DNA from: CAWAHD01 sp963781785
Lineage (GTDB): Bacteria > Planctomycetota > Planctomycetia > Isosphaerales > Isosphaeraceae
Assembly (NCBI GenBank): GCA_963781785.1
Contig: CAWAHD010000002.1
Span: forward strand, 992,001 to 1,056,000
DNA: 64,000 nucleotides
Reading direction: 5' to 3'
Shown here: positions 19,913 through 31,191 of the stretch, one piece after another
Numbering within the stretch: the stretch's first letter is position 1
Layout: every line of letters begins with the position of its first letter
Position numbers and translations under genes: made by a program
Notes under the pieces: generated by a model
The model's input: only the letters and a program-made list of their open reading frames with translations
Database searches by the model: none
What the model was told of the DNA's origin: nothing

Positions 19913-21630
19913 ATGGCAAGCACGGGTGATCCGCATGCGGGACCTGGCTCACCACCGAGCCCGACCGCCTGGGAAGCGGCCGACGAAACCGATCCGTCGA
20001 CGCCAGCACGCCACGACCGCGCCACCGGTCCGGCCGTTCGGGCGAAGGGTCCGGCTGACAGCCCACTTCCCAGCACGCCGCCGCAAGCGCACGGGCCGCA
20101 GCCGCACCCGTTCCTGAAATGGCTGATCATCCACGCGATCATTGCCGGCCTGGCCGTCCTGGGGTACTTCATGTACCCCACGGTATTAACGATGCTCAAC
20201 ACGGTGTCGACTGACGACGCTTACGTCAACAGCCACGTCACCTTCGTCGCTCCGCGGGTCGCGGGCGAGGTGAGCGAGGTCTTTGTGGATGACAACTACC
20301 GCGTCAAGAAGGGCAACCTCCTGGTCCGGCTCGACAAGGAACCGTTCCAGGTTCAGGTGACGATCAAGCGGGCCGCCCTGACGGCAGCCGAGGCCGACCT
20401 GACGGCGGCCGAGGCGCGGGTGCGCGGGCTGGAGGCGACGGGCGCATCCCAGCGCTGGGCGCTGGAATCGGCCATCGAGCAAGTGGCCAACCAGGTCGCC
20501 AACCTCCGCGCCAACGTGGCGATCTACGAAAGCAAGAAGGCACAACTCGAGCTGTCGAAGGCCAACTTCAAGCGCGGCGTGGAGCTCGAACCGAGCGGCG
20601 GCATCAGCAAGGAAGATCTCGACGTGCGCCGCCAGACGGTCAAGGTCGACGAGGCGGGCGTCAAGCAAGCGATCGAGGCCGTGCATGCCAGCAGGGTGTA
20701 TCTCGGCCTCCCCGCCGAGCCGCCCCCCGGGCACGACTTGACCGAAGTCCCCCAGGATCTCGATCAGACCTTTTCCGCAGTGCGGACAGCACTCTATAGC
20801 CTGGTCCAGACGATGGCACAGGTCGGCTTGCCCATGGCCTCCGCAACCGTCACACCCAAGAAATTCCTGGAGGACTTTCGCAAGCGCAACACAAATCAAG
20901 ACGTCGACAAGATCCTCAAAGAAATCCTGCCCAACGCCCCGGCGGTCAAGCAGGCCCAGGCCAAGCTGCTGGAGGCGCACGCCGACCTCGATCAGGCCCT
21001 CTTGAACCTCCGCTACTGCGACATCGTGAGCGAGATCGACGGCGTGGTCACCCGCCGCAACGTCAACCCCGGAAACAACGTCGCCGTCGGCCAGAATTTG
21101 ATGGCCGTCCGCTCGGTCACCGAGATCTGGGTCGATTGCAATTTCAAGGAAACTCAGCTCGCCGATCTGCGGATCGGCCAGCGCGTGCGTTGCGAAGTCG
21201 ACATGTACGGCCGCCGGAGCGAGTTCGAGGGACGGATCACCGGCTTCACGATGGGCACCGGTCAAACCCTCTCTCTGCTGCCGCCGCAGAACGCCACCGG
21301 CAACTTCGTGAAAATCGTCCAGCGCCTGCCGGTCCGCGTCGAATTCACCGACTACAAGCCGGACAAAGACCCGCTCTTCGTCGGCCTATCGGTCGTTCCC
21401 TATGTGTACTACAAGGAACCGCCCACGGGCCCGCACGCCGGCGAGGTCTTGCAGCCCTTGCACCACTGCCGGAAGGCACGACCGCGACCGGCACCGCGGA
21501 CACGGCGCAACTCGTCGCGCCCCGGACGGGCCAGCCAGCGTGGACAGCCACCCCTGACAAACATGCGCTTGCGGGCAACGTCCAGGTCGTTTCTCCGATC
21601 CTCGATCCTTCCGAGAGTCTCTCCGGATGA
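19913..21630 (+). CDS. EmrA/HlyD-type membrane fusion protein of a tripartite exporter (frame break)
   Basis: Periplasmic adaptor of an EmrAB-TolC-like pump. It has a Pro-rich cytoplasmic N-terminus, one membrane helix (FLKWLIIHAIIAGLAVLGYF), a lipoyl half-motif (DDAYVNSHVTFVAPRVAGEV), a long alpha-hairpin, the second lipoyl half (DIVSEIDGVVTRRNVNPGNN) and a beta-barrel (WVDCNFKETQLADLRIGQ). The conserved frame runs to about 21460, after which the C-terminal tail (APLPEGTTATGTADTAQL...) lies in another frame ending at TGA 21630. One added base gives 572 residues. ATG 19913 has AGAGGT upstream. The long unbroken frame to 22222 is an artefact of reading through in the wrong frame. Overlaps the transporter start by 4 nt. 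Confidence 0.88.
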
Positions 21631-23235
21631 GCAGTGTGGCCCTCGGCTCCAGCGTCCTACCCCGCCCGGCGATCAGCCCCTGGCTCGTCGCCGCGGCCGT
21701 GGTCGTGCCGACGTTCATGGAGGTGCTGGACACCACGATTGCCAATGTCGCACTGCGGTACATCGCCGGCGGCCTGTCGGCGTCCAATGTCGACAGCGAG
21801 TGGGTCATCACGAGTTACCTGGCCGCCAATGCGACGATTCTTCCGATGTCCGGCTGGCTCTCGGCCCACCTGGGACGCCGCAACTATTTTCTGCTCTCGA
21901 TCGCAGTCTTCACGATCGGCTCCGGGCTGTGCGGCATCGCCACCAGCCTCGAACAACTGATCCTGTTCCGCGTGATCCAGGGCCTGGCCGGCGGCGGACT
22001 TCGGCCCTCGAGCCAGGGCGTGCTGCTCGATGCGTTCCCACCGGAAAAGCAGGGCGCCGCCCAGACGATGTTCGGCGTGGCGGCCTTGCTGGCGCCGGTT
22101 GTCGGGCCAACCCTGGGCGGTTATCTGACAGTCAACTACAACTGGCGCTGGATCTTCTACATCAATCTCCCGGTCGGTGCGATCGGCCTCGTGGCGTCGT
22201 ACCTCGTGGTCCAGGACCCTGAGTATCTCAAACAACAGCGGGCTCAGCTCCGCAAGCAGCCCCTCAACTTCGACTATATCGGGCTGGGCTTGCTGGTGCT
22301 CATCATGTCGAGCTGGGAGGTGATGCTCAGTAAGGGCCAGGAATGGGACTGGTACAACGACCCGGATTGGCGGGTGCAGACGCTGTTCATTGTCTTCGCA
22401 CTCGGGCTGGCCGCCCTGATCTTTCGCGAGATGCGCATCGCCAACCCCCTGGTCAACTTCCGGCCGCTCGGGGAGCGAACTTCGCCGCGTGCTGCATCAT
22501 CATCTTCTGCGCCTACGGCGTACTCTACGGCGCCAGCACGTCGCTGCCGGGCCTGCTTCAGTCGCAGTTCGGCTACGACGCCTACGCCTCAGGGTTGGTC
22601 CAGTCGCCCTCCGGTGGGTTCGCGATCATCGTGCTGTTCATCGTCGGTGCGCTCATCGGCTGGGGATTTGACGCCCGCTGGTTGATAGCCGTGGGCCTCC
22701 TGGTCATGGCCGGCGGCAACTACTGGATGGCGCTCATGAACCTCTACATCAGCCCCGATCTGGTCATCTGGCCGCGCGTGGTCTTGATCATCGGCCTGTC
22801 CATGATCTTCGTCGCGCTCAACGTGGCGGCCTTCAAGTACACCCCCACCCACCTGCGCCGGCCGCCGTCGGCCTGCTCGCCCTTTTGCGCAACGAGGGAG
22901 GCAGCGTCGGCACCTCGATGGCCCAGGCGCTGGAGTGGCGCCGCGAACACTTCCACACGGCCCGCGTGGGCGAGTTCCTCGACCCGTTCAACCCTTACGT
23001 GCAAACGTACTCCGAGCAGGCCCAAGCGTTCTTCTACCAGCAGACCGGCGACCCGGCCGGGTCCCAGCAGATGGCGCTCCAGGCGCTGGCCAACCTGCGC
23101 GACCAGCAGGCAGTCTCCCTGGCCTACTTCGACGACTTCTGGCTCTTCGCCGTCCTGGCCCTCGGCCTGGTCGTTCTGGTACCACTCATGAAGCGCTCCG
23201 TCGCCGAGAAGGGCGAACACGTCGGCGCCGAGTAG
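21627..23235 (+). CDS. DHA2-type (EmrB-like) MFS drug transporter (two frame breaks)
   Basis: Inner-membrane 14-helix major facilitator of the DHA2 family. Motifs are FMEVLDTTIANVAL in helix 1, SEWVITSYLAANATILPMSGWL, the motif-A-like LGRRNYFLL, IQGLAGGGLRPSSQ and GPTLGGYLTVNYNWRWIFYIN (motif C and DHA2 signature). The frame breaks near 22479 (restoring PLGERNFAACCIIIF) and near 22860 (restoring RRAAVGLLALLRNEGGS) are each repaired by one added base, giving about 536 residues. The ATG overlaps the adaptor stop (ATGA), so the two are translationally coupled. Substrate unknown; antibiotics, fatty acids or siderophores are typical. Confidence 0.88.
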
Positions 23236-23416
23236 GCCGGTCAGAATGGGAAAACTGCGCAGTCAGGTGGGGCGAGTGCTGACCGTCCGCCGATTTTGCT
23301 CGATTGGCCGCGCGCGGCTTGCCGATATTGCCGTGTGTGCCGATTGTGTTCGATCGAGCGATCGCGACGTTTTGTCGCGGAAGCCGCTGAAGGCACTCAT
23401 CGAAACGGAATGACGA

Positions 23417-25089
23417 ATGACGGCGCGACGCGACCAGACGCATGCGAGTGGACGGATGTTGCGACGTCGCTGGCCGCGATCGATCGCAATTCCGGCGATG
23501 GTCATCGTGGCCTTACTTACGACCGGCTGCATCACGACCGGCCCGCGCCAGTGGGTTCGGAATGGCTTCAAGGTCGGGCCTAACTATTGCCCGCCGCCGG
23601 CACCGGTCGCCGAGGAATGGATTTATTCCAAGGATCCCGATGTGCATAACCGGCACCTGGACGACTGGTGGGAGGTGTTCCAGGATCCGGCCCTCGAGGC
23701 TCTGATCGTGATGGCGTACAAGCAGAACCCGAATCTCCGCGCCGTCGGCACGCGGGTCCTGCAAGCGCGCACCAGCAGGCGATCTCGGTCGGGAACATCT
23801 TCCCGCAGTCCCAGCAAACGACCGGGGCGTACAGCCGGATCAACCTCAATTCCAACATGCCCATAGTCGGGCGGCTTATCAGCGCGCTCCCTCCCGCGGA
23901 ACGAACCGGCGCCTTTTCCAACTGGTTCTACGGCTTCAACCTGAGCTGGGAGCTCGACCTGTGGGGCCGCCTGCGCCGGGCGATTGAGTCCAACAATGCC
24001 AGCCTGGATGCGTCCGTGGAAGGTTACGACGACGCCCTGGTGACGCTCCTGGCGGACGTGGCCACAAATTACGTTCAATATCGGATCGCGCAGCAGCGGA
24101 TCAAGATCGCCCGCGACAACGTCCGGATCCAGGAAGGGATCCTGGCCCTCGCCCGTGAGAGATACCGGGTCGGCACGGCGACCAGGCTCGACGTGGAGCA
24201 GGCGAGGACCGTGCTGGAACAAACCCGTTCGACGATTCCCGCGCTCCAGATCACGCTTCGGCGCGCGAATGACACGCTCTCGACTCTGCTCGGGGTGCCT
24301 CCCCGCGATCTGGAGGCAGACCTGGGTCCGGGGCCGGAGCTGAGCAGTCCCCCCATGCCCAATACGCCGGCGTGGGTAGCCACCGGTATCCCGGCCGACC
24401 TGCTGCGCCGCCGGCCCGACGTGCGCCGGGCCGAGCGCCTGGTGGCGGCTCAAACGGCCCAGATCGGCATGGCCGAGGCCGCCCTTTATCCGACCATCGC
24501 CATCAACGGCCTCATCGGCTGGGATGCCACCGACTTTACCAAGCTCTTTGAGACCAAGAGCTTCATCGGCGCGGTCTTTCCCAGCTTCAATTGGAACATC
24601 CTCAACTACGGCCGGATCCTGAACAACGTGCGGTACCAGGACGCCAGGACGCAGGAACTGATCGCGAGCTACCAGAACACCGTGCTGACGGCCGGCCGGG
24701 AAGTCCAGATCCCGCTCCGCGGCTTCTTGAAATCGCGGGAACAGGCCGACGATCTGGTGAGGAGCGTCGACGCGGCCAAGGAAGCCACGCTGCTGGGAAC
24801 GCAGCAGTACCGGACCGGTGTCATCGATTTCAACCGCGTGTTCAATCTGGAGACGGCTCAGGTACAGCAGCAAGACAATCTCGCGGTCGCCGCCGGCAAC
24901 ATCGCGCTGAACTTGATCGACGTTTATCGCGCCCTCGGTGGAGGCTGGGAGCTACGCCTCCAGAAAGACGGGCACGCCGACGAGTCGAAGGCCGCGGCGG
25001 CGCTGCCCGGAGCGCCGGGCGCGGGGCCACCCGCACCGGGCCCGCCATCGTTGCCGCAGCCGTTGCCACCGCCGCCACCCCCGCCTTGA
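23417..25089 (+). CDS. TolC/OprM-type outer-membrane efflux lipoprotein (frame break)
   Basis: Outer-membrane channel of the NodT/RND-OMF family. It has a signal peptide with lipobox LLTTGC (ATG 23456 would give a compact signal; ATG 23417 adds 13 residues), then KVGPNYCPPPAPVAEEW, WWEVFQDPALEALI, the alpha-barrel repeats (SWELDLWGRLRRAIE..., RERYRVGTATRLDVEQAR, RRRPDVRRAERLVAAQTAQI) and a Pro-rich tail. The frame changes near 23775 (LQAR/AHQQAISVGN); one added base fixes it. Third gene of the exporter operon, 181 nt behind the transporter. It has roughly the usual length of about 550 residues. Confidence 0.88.
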
Positions 25090-25176
25090 GCATGCGGCGT
25101 TTGGTGACCCTGGCGTCACGTGCTCTCCGGGCAGTCGCCAGGCATGACGGCCATAATGCAAGGAAGGAAAGACCAC

Positions 25177-25479
25177 ATGAGAAGTCATATCACGATGTGC
25201 GCGATTGTGCTCGGCCTCATGGCTGGCGGCCAGGCACTCGGCGCGGATCGCGAGTGCTGTCCGCCACCCCAGGAGCACTTCTGGAAACGGCTGCACCCGG
25301 TCGGCGGCTGGAACCCGTATGGCGGCGGCGTGTTCCATTGGTGGAACCGCGATTGTTTCCCGCGGTGCGGCGGACCGGACGACTACTGCCGTAAGCCACC
25401 TCCTCAGGTGTGCTGGCCGCCCTATCCCCCCTACTATATATGGGCGCCGCCGGCAGTGGATCATCCCGGCGGCCGTTGA
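25177..25479 (+). CDS. Small Cys/Trp/Pro-rich secreted protein
   Basis: Protein of 100 aa with a cleavable signal peptide (MRSHITMCAIVLGLMAGGQALG) and a mature part rich in Cys, Trp, Pro and Tyr (RECCPPPQEHFWKRLHPVGG, CFPRCGGPDDYCRK, CWPPYPPYYIW). Six mature cysteines suggest disulfides or metal binding. ATG 25177 has AGGAAGGAAAG upstream; the frame open from 25120 is not used. It directly follows the exporter operon on the same strand (87 nt), suggesting an accessory surface or matrix role. No family name recognised. Confidence 0.7.
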   Translation: MRSHITMCAIVLGLMAGGQALGADRECCPPPQEHFWKRLHPVGGWNPYGGGVFHWWNRDCFPRCGGPDDYCRKPPPQVCWPPYPPYYIWAPPAVDHPGGR

Positions 25480-25612
25480 CACGTTGTCGACGACGGCGAG
25501 ACGACGGTGCGGGCCACGCGCAAGTGCGCACGCTAAGGTCCCTCGCGCAACGCGCCGCTTTAGCTCCCGAGAAAGATCACCATTTCGTCGACATCGTTTG
25601 CGAACCGGATGC

Positions 25613-28600
25613 TCACTGGATTGTGCGGGCCCGACTGAGCACGGAAGCGACGTCATTCCAGAGCGTGAGACATTCCTTTCGTTCGCCTGTGGGCAGATCA
25701 TCGAGCGCACTCGCTTCGCGTAGTCGGGCGAGATCAGGGTCAGCCTGCCAGAGCGTCAACCTCTTCCTGGCGAGATCACGGCCCGCCGGGGAAGGACCCT
25801 CCAGTACCTTGGCCCAGAGTGCCAGATCGGCCTGCAGCCACTCTCGCGCCTGCCGGCGCCACCGGGACCGTTCCACGTCGCCGAGCCCGGCGCCATCTTC
25901 GCCCAGTCCGCAGCCGGCCAGGGCCGCACACCGGGCGGCGGGGTATCGGCATTCCGTGTTGAGCTCCTCGACCCGACCGACCGGTCGTTCATCTCCGATT
26001 GCGGCTCGGCGGCGGCATTCCGCCGCCAGGCTGTCCCCGAGCTCCGGATCGGCCGTCAATGCTTCCGAGTACAATTTCGCTGCGGCGTGATAAAGACCCA
26101 GGAACTCACAGACCCCGAGGAGTGCGAGACGCTCGTTGTTGTCCTGCGGATCATATTCTCCCTCAAGGAACACCCGCAGGTTGGGCAGGATCATGCCCTC
26201 GGCCTCGCGGCGGAGAATCTGGCACATCCAGACATCGCGGTTGTCAGCCTGGGCGGCACTCCAATCGAAGTTGACGATGGCGCTTGCAAGCATCTTCTGC
26301 GCGAGCTTCTTTTGGCCCTGACGATGCTGAGCCATTGCGACGATCAGGCGCGGGCACGGTCCCATGACCGCCTTCGCTTCTCCCTCCATCAGGGAGATCG
26401 CAGAGTCAAGCCGCCCAGTACGAAAGTCGGCAAGGCCTCTGGCGAAGAGAAAATAGCGGTAAATCCATGCCGGCACGATCGCCTTGGCAGCCGCAGCCCG
26501 GTCGATGAGCGCGGCCGCCTTGCGAAGCTCGTCCTCGCCGCCCGGCATGAGCAGACAGGCCCGGCCGACGGGTTCGGCGATGTATGGGTCGCCGGTCGTG
26601 CCGAAACGATCGAGCAAGGCCCGGCGGATGCGTCGGTACTCTTCCTGTTGCCCCAGGAACAGGCACAACTCGGCGTACCCCAGCCAGGCGGCATGCTCGG
26701 GCGGGTTGGTCTCGAGCGCCTTTCGCCAACCCAAGAGCGCCTCTTGCCCTCGCCCTTGTCGGAGCAAGACGCTCGCCAGGCCGTTCTGGACCTCGGGGTT
26801 CCTCGGATCTACCCTGATCACCTGCTGATAATGATCGTAGGCCTCGTCGAGCCGGCCTTTGGCGCACAAGGCAGTCGCGAGATTATGGTGAGCCCAGGCA
26901 TAGTCGGGGTCGAACCCAAGAGCCTTGCGGTAGCAGTCGATGGCTTCGTCCAGTCGGCTCCTCGCCTGAAGTGCGAGACCAAGGTTGCTGTGGGCCCTCG
27001 CATAAGCTGGCTCGACCTCGATGGCCTTCTTGTAGTAGTCGATCGCTTCATCCATCCGGTTTTGAAGTCTGAGGGCGTCGCCCACGGCACAGTAGCCCAC
27101 CGCCGCTTTCGGCCGGCTTGCCAGCGCCGCCCGGTAGTAGCCAGCCGCTTCCTGAGGCGCCGCTTGCAGGACCGCGTTGCCGAGGATCAGGTTGGCCCAG
27201 AAGTCGGCAGGATGTTCCTTCTGCACGCGCTTCAAGAACGTGGCGGCGTCTCCGCCAGTCGCCCTCAGCCGCTCCCCGAGTGCCAACTGGAACGACACCG
27301 GCTGGCTCTCCGGCACGGTCCGGGCCGATTCAGCCAGCGCCGCAGGATCATCCCACGCCGCCGGATCGAGGCAGCGACCGCGCCAGCCCTCAGGGTCGGT
27401 GTCGGTTTGGCGCACCACTTCGAGCAGCCAATCCCGCCTCGCCTTGTCGATGCAACAAACTGCCCAGTCTTCCAGTGCCGCCACCAGCGCCGCGCGCACC
27501 GGCGACGCCCTCACGACCGCCGCGACGCGTGCTGGATGGTCGTTCACGCTCGCTAGCTCTCCGTCCCGGAACGCGGCCTGGTAGTCACGATCGGCTTGCG
27601 CCTGGTAGAAAACGAGCTCACCGCGGGTCACGCGTCTCAGGCGGATGGCGTTGAGCCGAATCACGAGATCCAGGTTGTGCTGTGCCTGGCCCAGCCGCAG
27701 GCGCACGTCGTCGGGTCCACCCCTGCCAAAATGCGCCTCGCGCGACCAAGCGCTGCCAGGGCTTCCGGCCACTGCGCACTGTCTTGCAGCCCGGCCAGCT
27801 CTTTCAGGTCCGCCTCCATCGCATCGCGCTTTTGGGCCTGTTGCACAAAGAGCCAGATGCTGGTGCCAACCAGCATCGCTGCGAGAAACAGGCTTGCCAC
27901 CAGCATTGCTGACTCGGTCGGATGGCGGCGGATGCGCTTGAGTGCGCGCTCCAGCCAGCCCGCCGGACGCGCCAGGATGGGCTCGCCGCGCGCGAAGCGA
28001 TGAAGGTCCTCTGCCAGTTCCGCCGCCGTGGCGTAGCGTCGCTCCGGATCTTTGCGCAGGCACTTCAGACAGATCGTTTCCAGGTCGCGAGGAACCTTCG
28101 AATTCAATCGCGACGGCGGCGCCGGTTCCTCGTAGATCACTTGCAGCTCGGTTTCCACGGCGGTCGCTCCGCGAAACGGTGGTCTTCCCGTGAGCAATTC
28201 ATAGAGGACGGCGCCCAGGGAATAGATGTCCGCGGATGGTCCGATCTTGTGGCCTTTCCCGATCGCCTGTTCGGGGGCCATGTAGCTTGGAGTCCCCAGT
28301 CGAGCGCCGCTCAAGGTCAGGGCCCGCCCCGCATCGAAATGCCGCGCCAGCCCGAAGTCGGCGATCTTGGGAGTGCCGTCCGCGGTCAGGAGAATGTTGG
28401 CGGGCTTCAGATCGCGGTGTACGATTCCTCCCTGGTGCGCTGCGTGCACGGCCTCGGCCAAGGTCGCCGCCAGCGCGGCGGATTGGAGGGCCGGCTGTGG
28501 CGTGCCCGCCAGCTTCTGGGCGAGGCTGCCTCCCTCGACGAACTCCATGGTAAAGTAGGGCCGAGACTCAATATCGCCCACATCGTAGACCTGGACGATA

Positions 28601-29013
28601 TTCGCATGCCGTAGCCCCGCCACCGCTTCCGCTTCGCGCCGAAACCGCGCTGATTCCTGCGGGGCCGCGTAAGCGCCCGCAAGCAGCATCTTCAAGGCGA
28701 CGATCCGGTTCAAGCGGACGTGGCGGGCCCGATAGACGACGCCCATGCCGCCATAGCCGAGCACGGCCTCCAGTTCATAACCGGGTATCTTCGGCAAGTC
28801 GGCGATCGTCTGAGATGCACCTGTCCGGGTGTCCGGGGCCGGCCCAGTCGTCGGAAATAGCGCCTCGATCTCCGCCTCGACGACGCGCATTTGCTGCAAC
28901 CGTTTGCGGACTTCCGGCAGCAAGTCGGGGCAATCGCCGCAGACCTCTTCTGGGGTCAGCTCGGAGTCCAGGATCTCGTCGAGCAAGTGCTGCACGCGTG
29001 GCTCGTCGGCCAT
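25613..29013 (-). CDS. Ser/Thr protein kinase with C-terminal TPR domain (frame break)
   Basis: PknB-type receptor kinase. The kinase domain spans residues about 78-340: GYGGMGVVYRARH (P-loop), ALKMLLAG (Lys), IVHRDLKPANILL (catalytic loop), DFGLARHF and GTPSYMAPEQA. One membrane helix follows (SAMLVASLFLAAMLVGTSIWL). The extracytoplasmic part, from about 27730 down, is read in another frame and holds many TPRs (e.g. GDALRLQNRMDEAIDYYKKA, NLGLALQARSRLDEAIDCYR). One added base near 27730 makes a single protein of about 1133 residues, the usual planctomycete architecture. The sigma-factor gene sits 48 nt upstream on the same strand; the pair is probably one signalling unit. Confidence 0.9.
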
Positions 29014-29061
29014 CCCTTAGCCTCCACAAAACGAGGAAGCGTTGTTCTTCCATCGTTCGTT

Positions 29062-29658
29062 TTACTGCGGGCGTAGGTCCGCGAGTTTGTCCGAGAGCAG
29101 CCGAAGTCCGCGGTTCAATCGTCGCTTCACCGTCACGGCCGAGACGCCGAGCACCCGGGCGGCCTCGGTCTGGGTAATGCCCTGGACCCGGACCAGGCCG
29201 AACACTTCCCGCTCGTCCTCCGGCAGGCTGTCAATCGCCTCCAACATGCGGCGGCCATCGGTTGTCAGACCGGAGGCGCTGCTCGATGGCGCCGGCACCA
29301 GGTCCGATTCCAGCCCCACAGCGGAGGGCTGTTCATCCAAGCGTCGGGCCAGGTCATTCAACTCCCAGCGCATATGCTGGTTGGCAAGGGCGAAGAACTG
29401 GCGCACCGTCTGGGGGCGGACTTCGCGCATCGCCTTGAGCAGCCGTTCCGTGACGGCGCTGAGCAATTCTTCCGCCTGCAAGTTAAGCGGCGGCTGGGCC
29501 AGACGCGGATAACTTCGGTAGAGCAGGGTGGCGCACAGGAGGTGCAGCCGGCGGACGGCCCGGTCCAGCAGATCACGGATAATCGGATCGGACAGGGACT
29601 CCTCGGCGAGCTCGTCGAGGTAGCGCTGAATCACGGCCGTGGTCTGCTGTCCGTTCAT
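29062..29658 (-). CDS. ECF-type RNA polymerase sigma factor
   Basis: Sigma factor of 198 aa from ATG 29658; a TTG at 29688 would add 10 residues. Region 2-like helices (LHLLCATLLYRSYPRL..., AVTERLLKAMREVRPQTVRQFFALANQHMRWELNDLARR) are followed by region 4 (IDSLPEDEREVFGLVRVQGITQTEAARVLGVSAVTVKRRLNRGLRLL). This belongs to the planctomycete ECF groups normally encoded directly ahead of a Ser/Thr kinase, as here. Activation by the downstream kinase is plausible but not shown by sequence. Confidence 0.88.
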   Translation of the reverse strand: MNGQQTTAVIQRYLDELAEESLSDPIIRDLLDRAVRRLHLLCATLLYRSYPRLAQPPLNLQAEELLSAVTERLLKAMREVRPQTVRQFFALANQHMRWELNDLARRLDEQPSAVGLESDLVPAPSSSASGLTTDGRRMLEAIDSLPEDEREVFGLVRVQGITQTEAARVLGVSAVTVKRRLNRGLRLLSDKLADLRPQ

Positions 29659-29856
29659 CGCGCCATCGCCCGGCCAGAGTGCGGTCAAGTTGAGAGGTCG
29701 ATTCTAACACGACAGAATGTGCACCCGCCACGCTCAGCAATTCGGTGGGCGGCCGACCTCTTGAAGCACGCGTGTTGGACATCAAATCGGGCCTGCCGAC
29801 GCAGTCGGTACCGAGGAGCTCGCGGTACCGTTCGGCGGGCAACCGTTGCCGTTGCC

Positions 29857-31191
29857 CTAGCCCTCGACGGGCACCTCGATCTCGACGAGCAGGCCTGGGT
29901 TGGCATTCCGGGCGATGATTCGACCCTGATGCAGCTCCACGGCTCGCCTGGCGATGGCCAGGCCCAGGCCGACTCCACCGCTCGACCGGCCGCGGTCGTG
30001 TTCGACGCGGTAGAAAGGCTTGAAGAGATCGCTGAGCGCGTCGGCGGGCACGCCCGGTCCGTGGTCGCGAATGGCGATCGATCCCAGTTTGTCTCGCCTG
30101 GTCAGCTCGACCTTGACGGCACTTCCGGCAGGCGCGTGCCGGATCGCGTTGCTCAGAACGTTATCGCAGGCTCTGCGCAACAGCTCCCGGTCGCCGGTCA
30201 CCACGGCCGTTTGATCGATCTTGAGAACCAGCTCGCACCCGTGCGCCTCGGCCTCCAAAGTGCACTCGGCGACGAGATCGCGCAAGAGCGCTCCCAGCTC
30301 GACAGCCTCGAGATTTCTGGCCGTGGGGTCACCTTCGGCGCGCGTGAGCTGCATCAGCTCGTTCACGAGCTGATGCAGCCGGTCGGCTTCCTTGCGGACT
30401 CGCCCCAGAGCCGCGTCGCGGTCAGGGCTGGTCTTGGCAAGCTCGACGGCGAAGCCCAGCCGCGCCAGCGGGGATCGCAGCTCGTGCGACACGTCCTGGA
30501 GCAGCCGTCGCTCCGCGGAGAGCAACGTCGCGATCTGTGCAGCCATGTGGTTGAACGCGCGCGCAAGCTCGCCGATCTCGTCCTGGCGCGCCAGGTGGAA
30601 CCGGATACTCAAGTCACCGCGGCCGAACCGCTCGACCACTCGCCGCAGCTCTCTGAGCGGCGAGGCGAGGTGGACCGCCAGCAGGTAGCACAACACGGCG
30701 ATCAGAAGCGGAAACCAGAAGAAATACCAGAGCGAGTTCCAGAGGCCCAGTCGGGGAGGGAGGGAAAAAACGGTCACCAATCGATACCGGCCGTCATCCG
30801 AGACTCGCATTCGAACGGCCTGTCCGCTTCTCGGGAGCCACCGCCAGAAGCGAGAACGACTGGGACCAGACCCCCGGCCGCGTCGCAGTCCAGACCGATC
30901 TTCGCCGCTTACGAGGTCGGTACCGTGGGCATCGGTCAGGAAGTGCGTCGAACCGGAATACGCGTTCAATCGAAGGAGGTAGCCATCCAGCCCGCCGGGG
31001 CCACCATCCTCGTAGGCCCGCCGGGCATCGTCGAGATACATCGCCTGCATTCGCGAAAGGTTCGAGTAACGACCCGAAAGTTGCGTCGAAAGGACGTCCG
31101 ATGTGATGACAAATCCAACGAGGGAGAGAACGACTGTGGCAAGGAACCAAACGACGATCTTGGTGAAGATGGACCGGACCCTGATCTTCAT
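29857..31191 (-). CDS. Two-component sensor histidine kinase (CpxA/EnvZ type)
   Basis: Membrane sensor of 444 aa. Membrane helix 1 is about residues 8-30 (IVVWFLATVVLSLVGFVI), followed by a periplasmic loop of about 130 residues, helix 2 (WYFFWFPLLIAVLCYLLAV), HAMP (SPLRELRRVVERFGRGDL), the H-box DVSHELRSPLARL, the N-box NVLSNAIRHAP, DHGPGVP (G1) and GVGLGLAIARRAV (G2). ATG 31191 overlaps the response-regulator stop. The loop between the helices is Arg/Ser-rich and has no recognisable ligand domain. Confidence 0.92.
   Translation of the reverse strand: MKIRVRSIFTKIVVWFLATVVLSLVGFVITSDVLSTQLSGRYSNLSRMQAMYLDDARRAYEDGGPGGLDGYLLRLNAYSGSTHFLTDAHGTDLVSGEDRSGLRRGRGSGPSRSRFWRWLPRSGQAVRMRVSDDGRYRLVTVFSLPPRLGLWNSLWYFFWFPLLIAVLCYLLAVHLASPLRELRRVVERFGRGDLSIRFHLARQDEIGELARAFNHMAAQIATLLSAERRLLQDVSHELRSPLARLGFAVELAKTSPDRDAALGRVRKEADRLHQLVNELMQLTRAEGDPTARNLEAVELGALLRDLVAECTLEAEAHGCELVLKIDQTAVVTGDRELLRRACDNVLSNAIRHAPAGSAVKVELTRRDKLGSIAIRDHGPGVPADALSDLFKPFYRVEHDRGRSSGGVGLGLAIARRAVELHQGRIIARNANPGLLVEIEVPVEG

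Noticed and set aside
19805..22222. 805-residue fusion of the adaptor with downstream sequence
   Set aside because: After about 21460 this frame no longer encodes transporter or adaptor sequence; it reads the MFS gene out of frame because of a single missing base.
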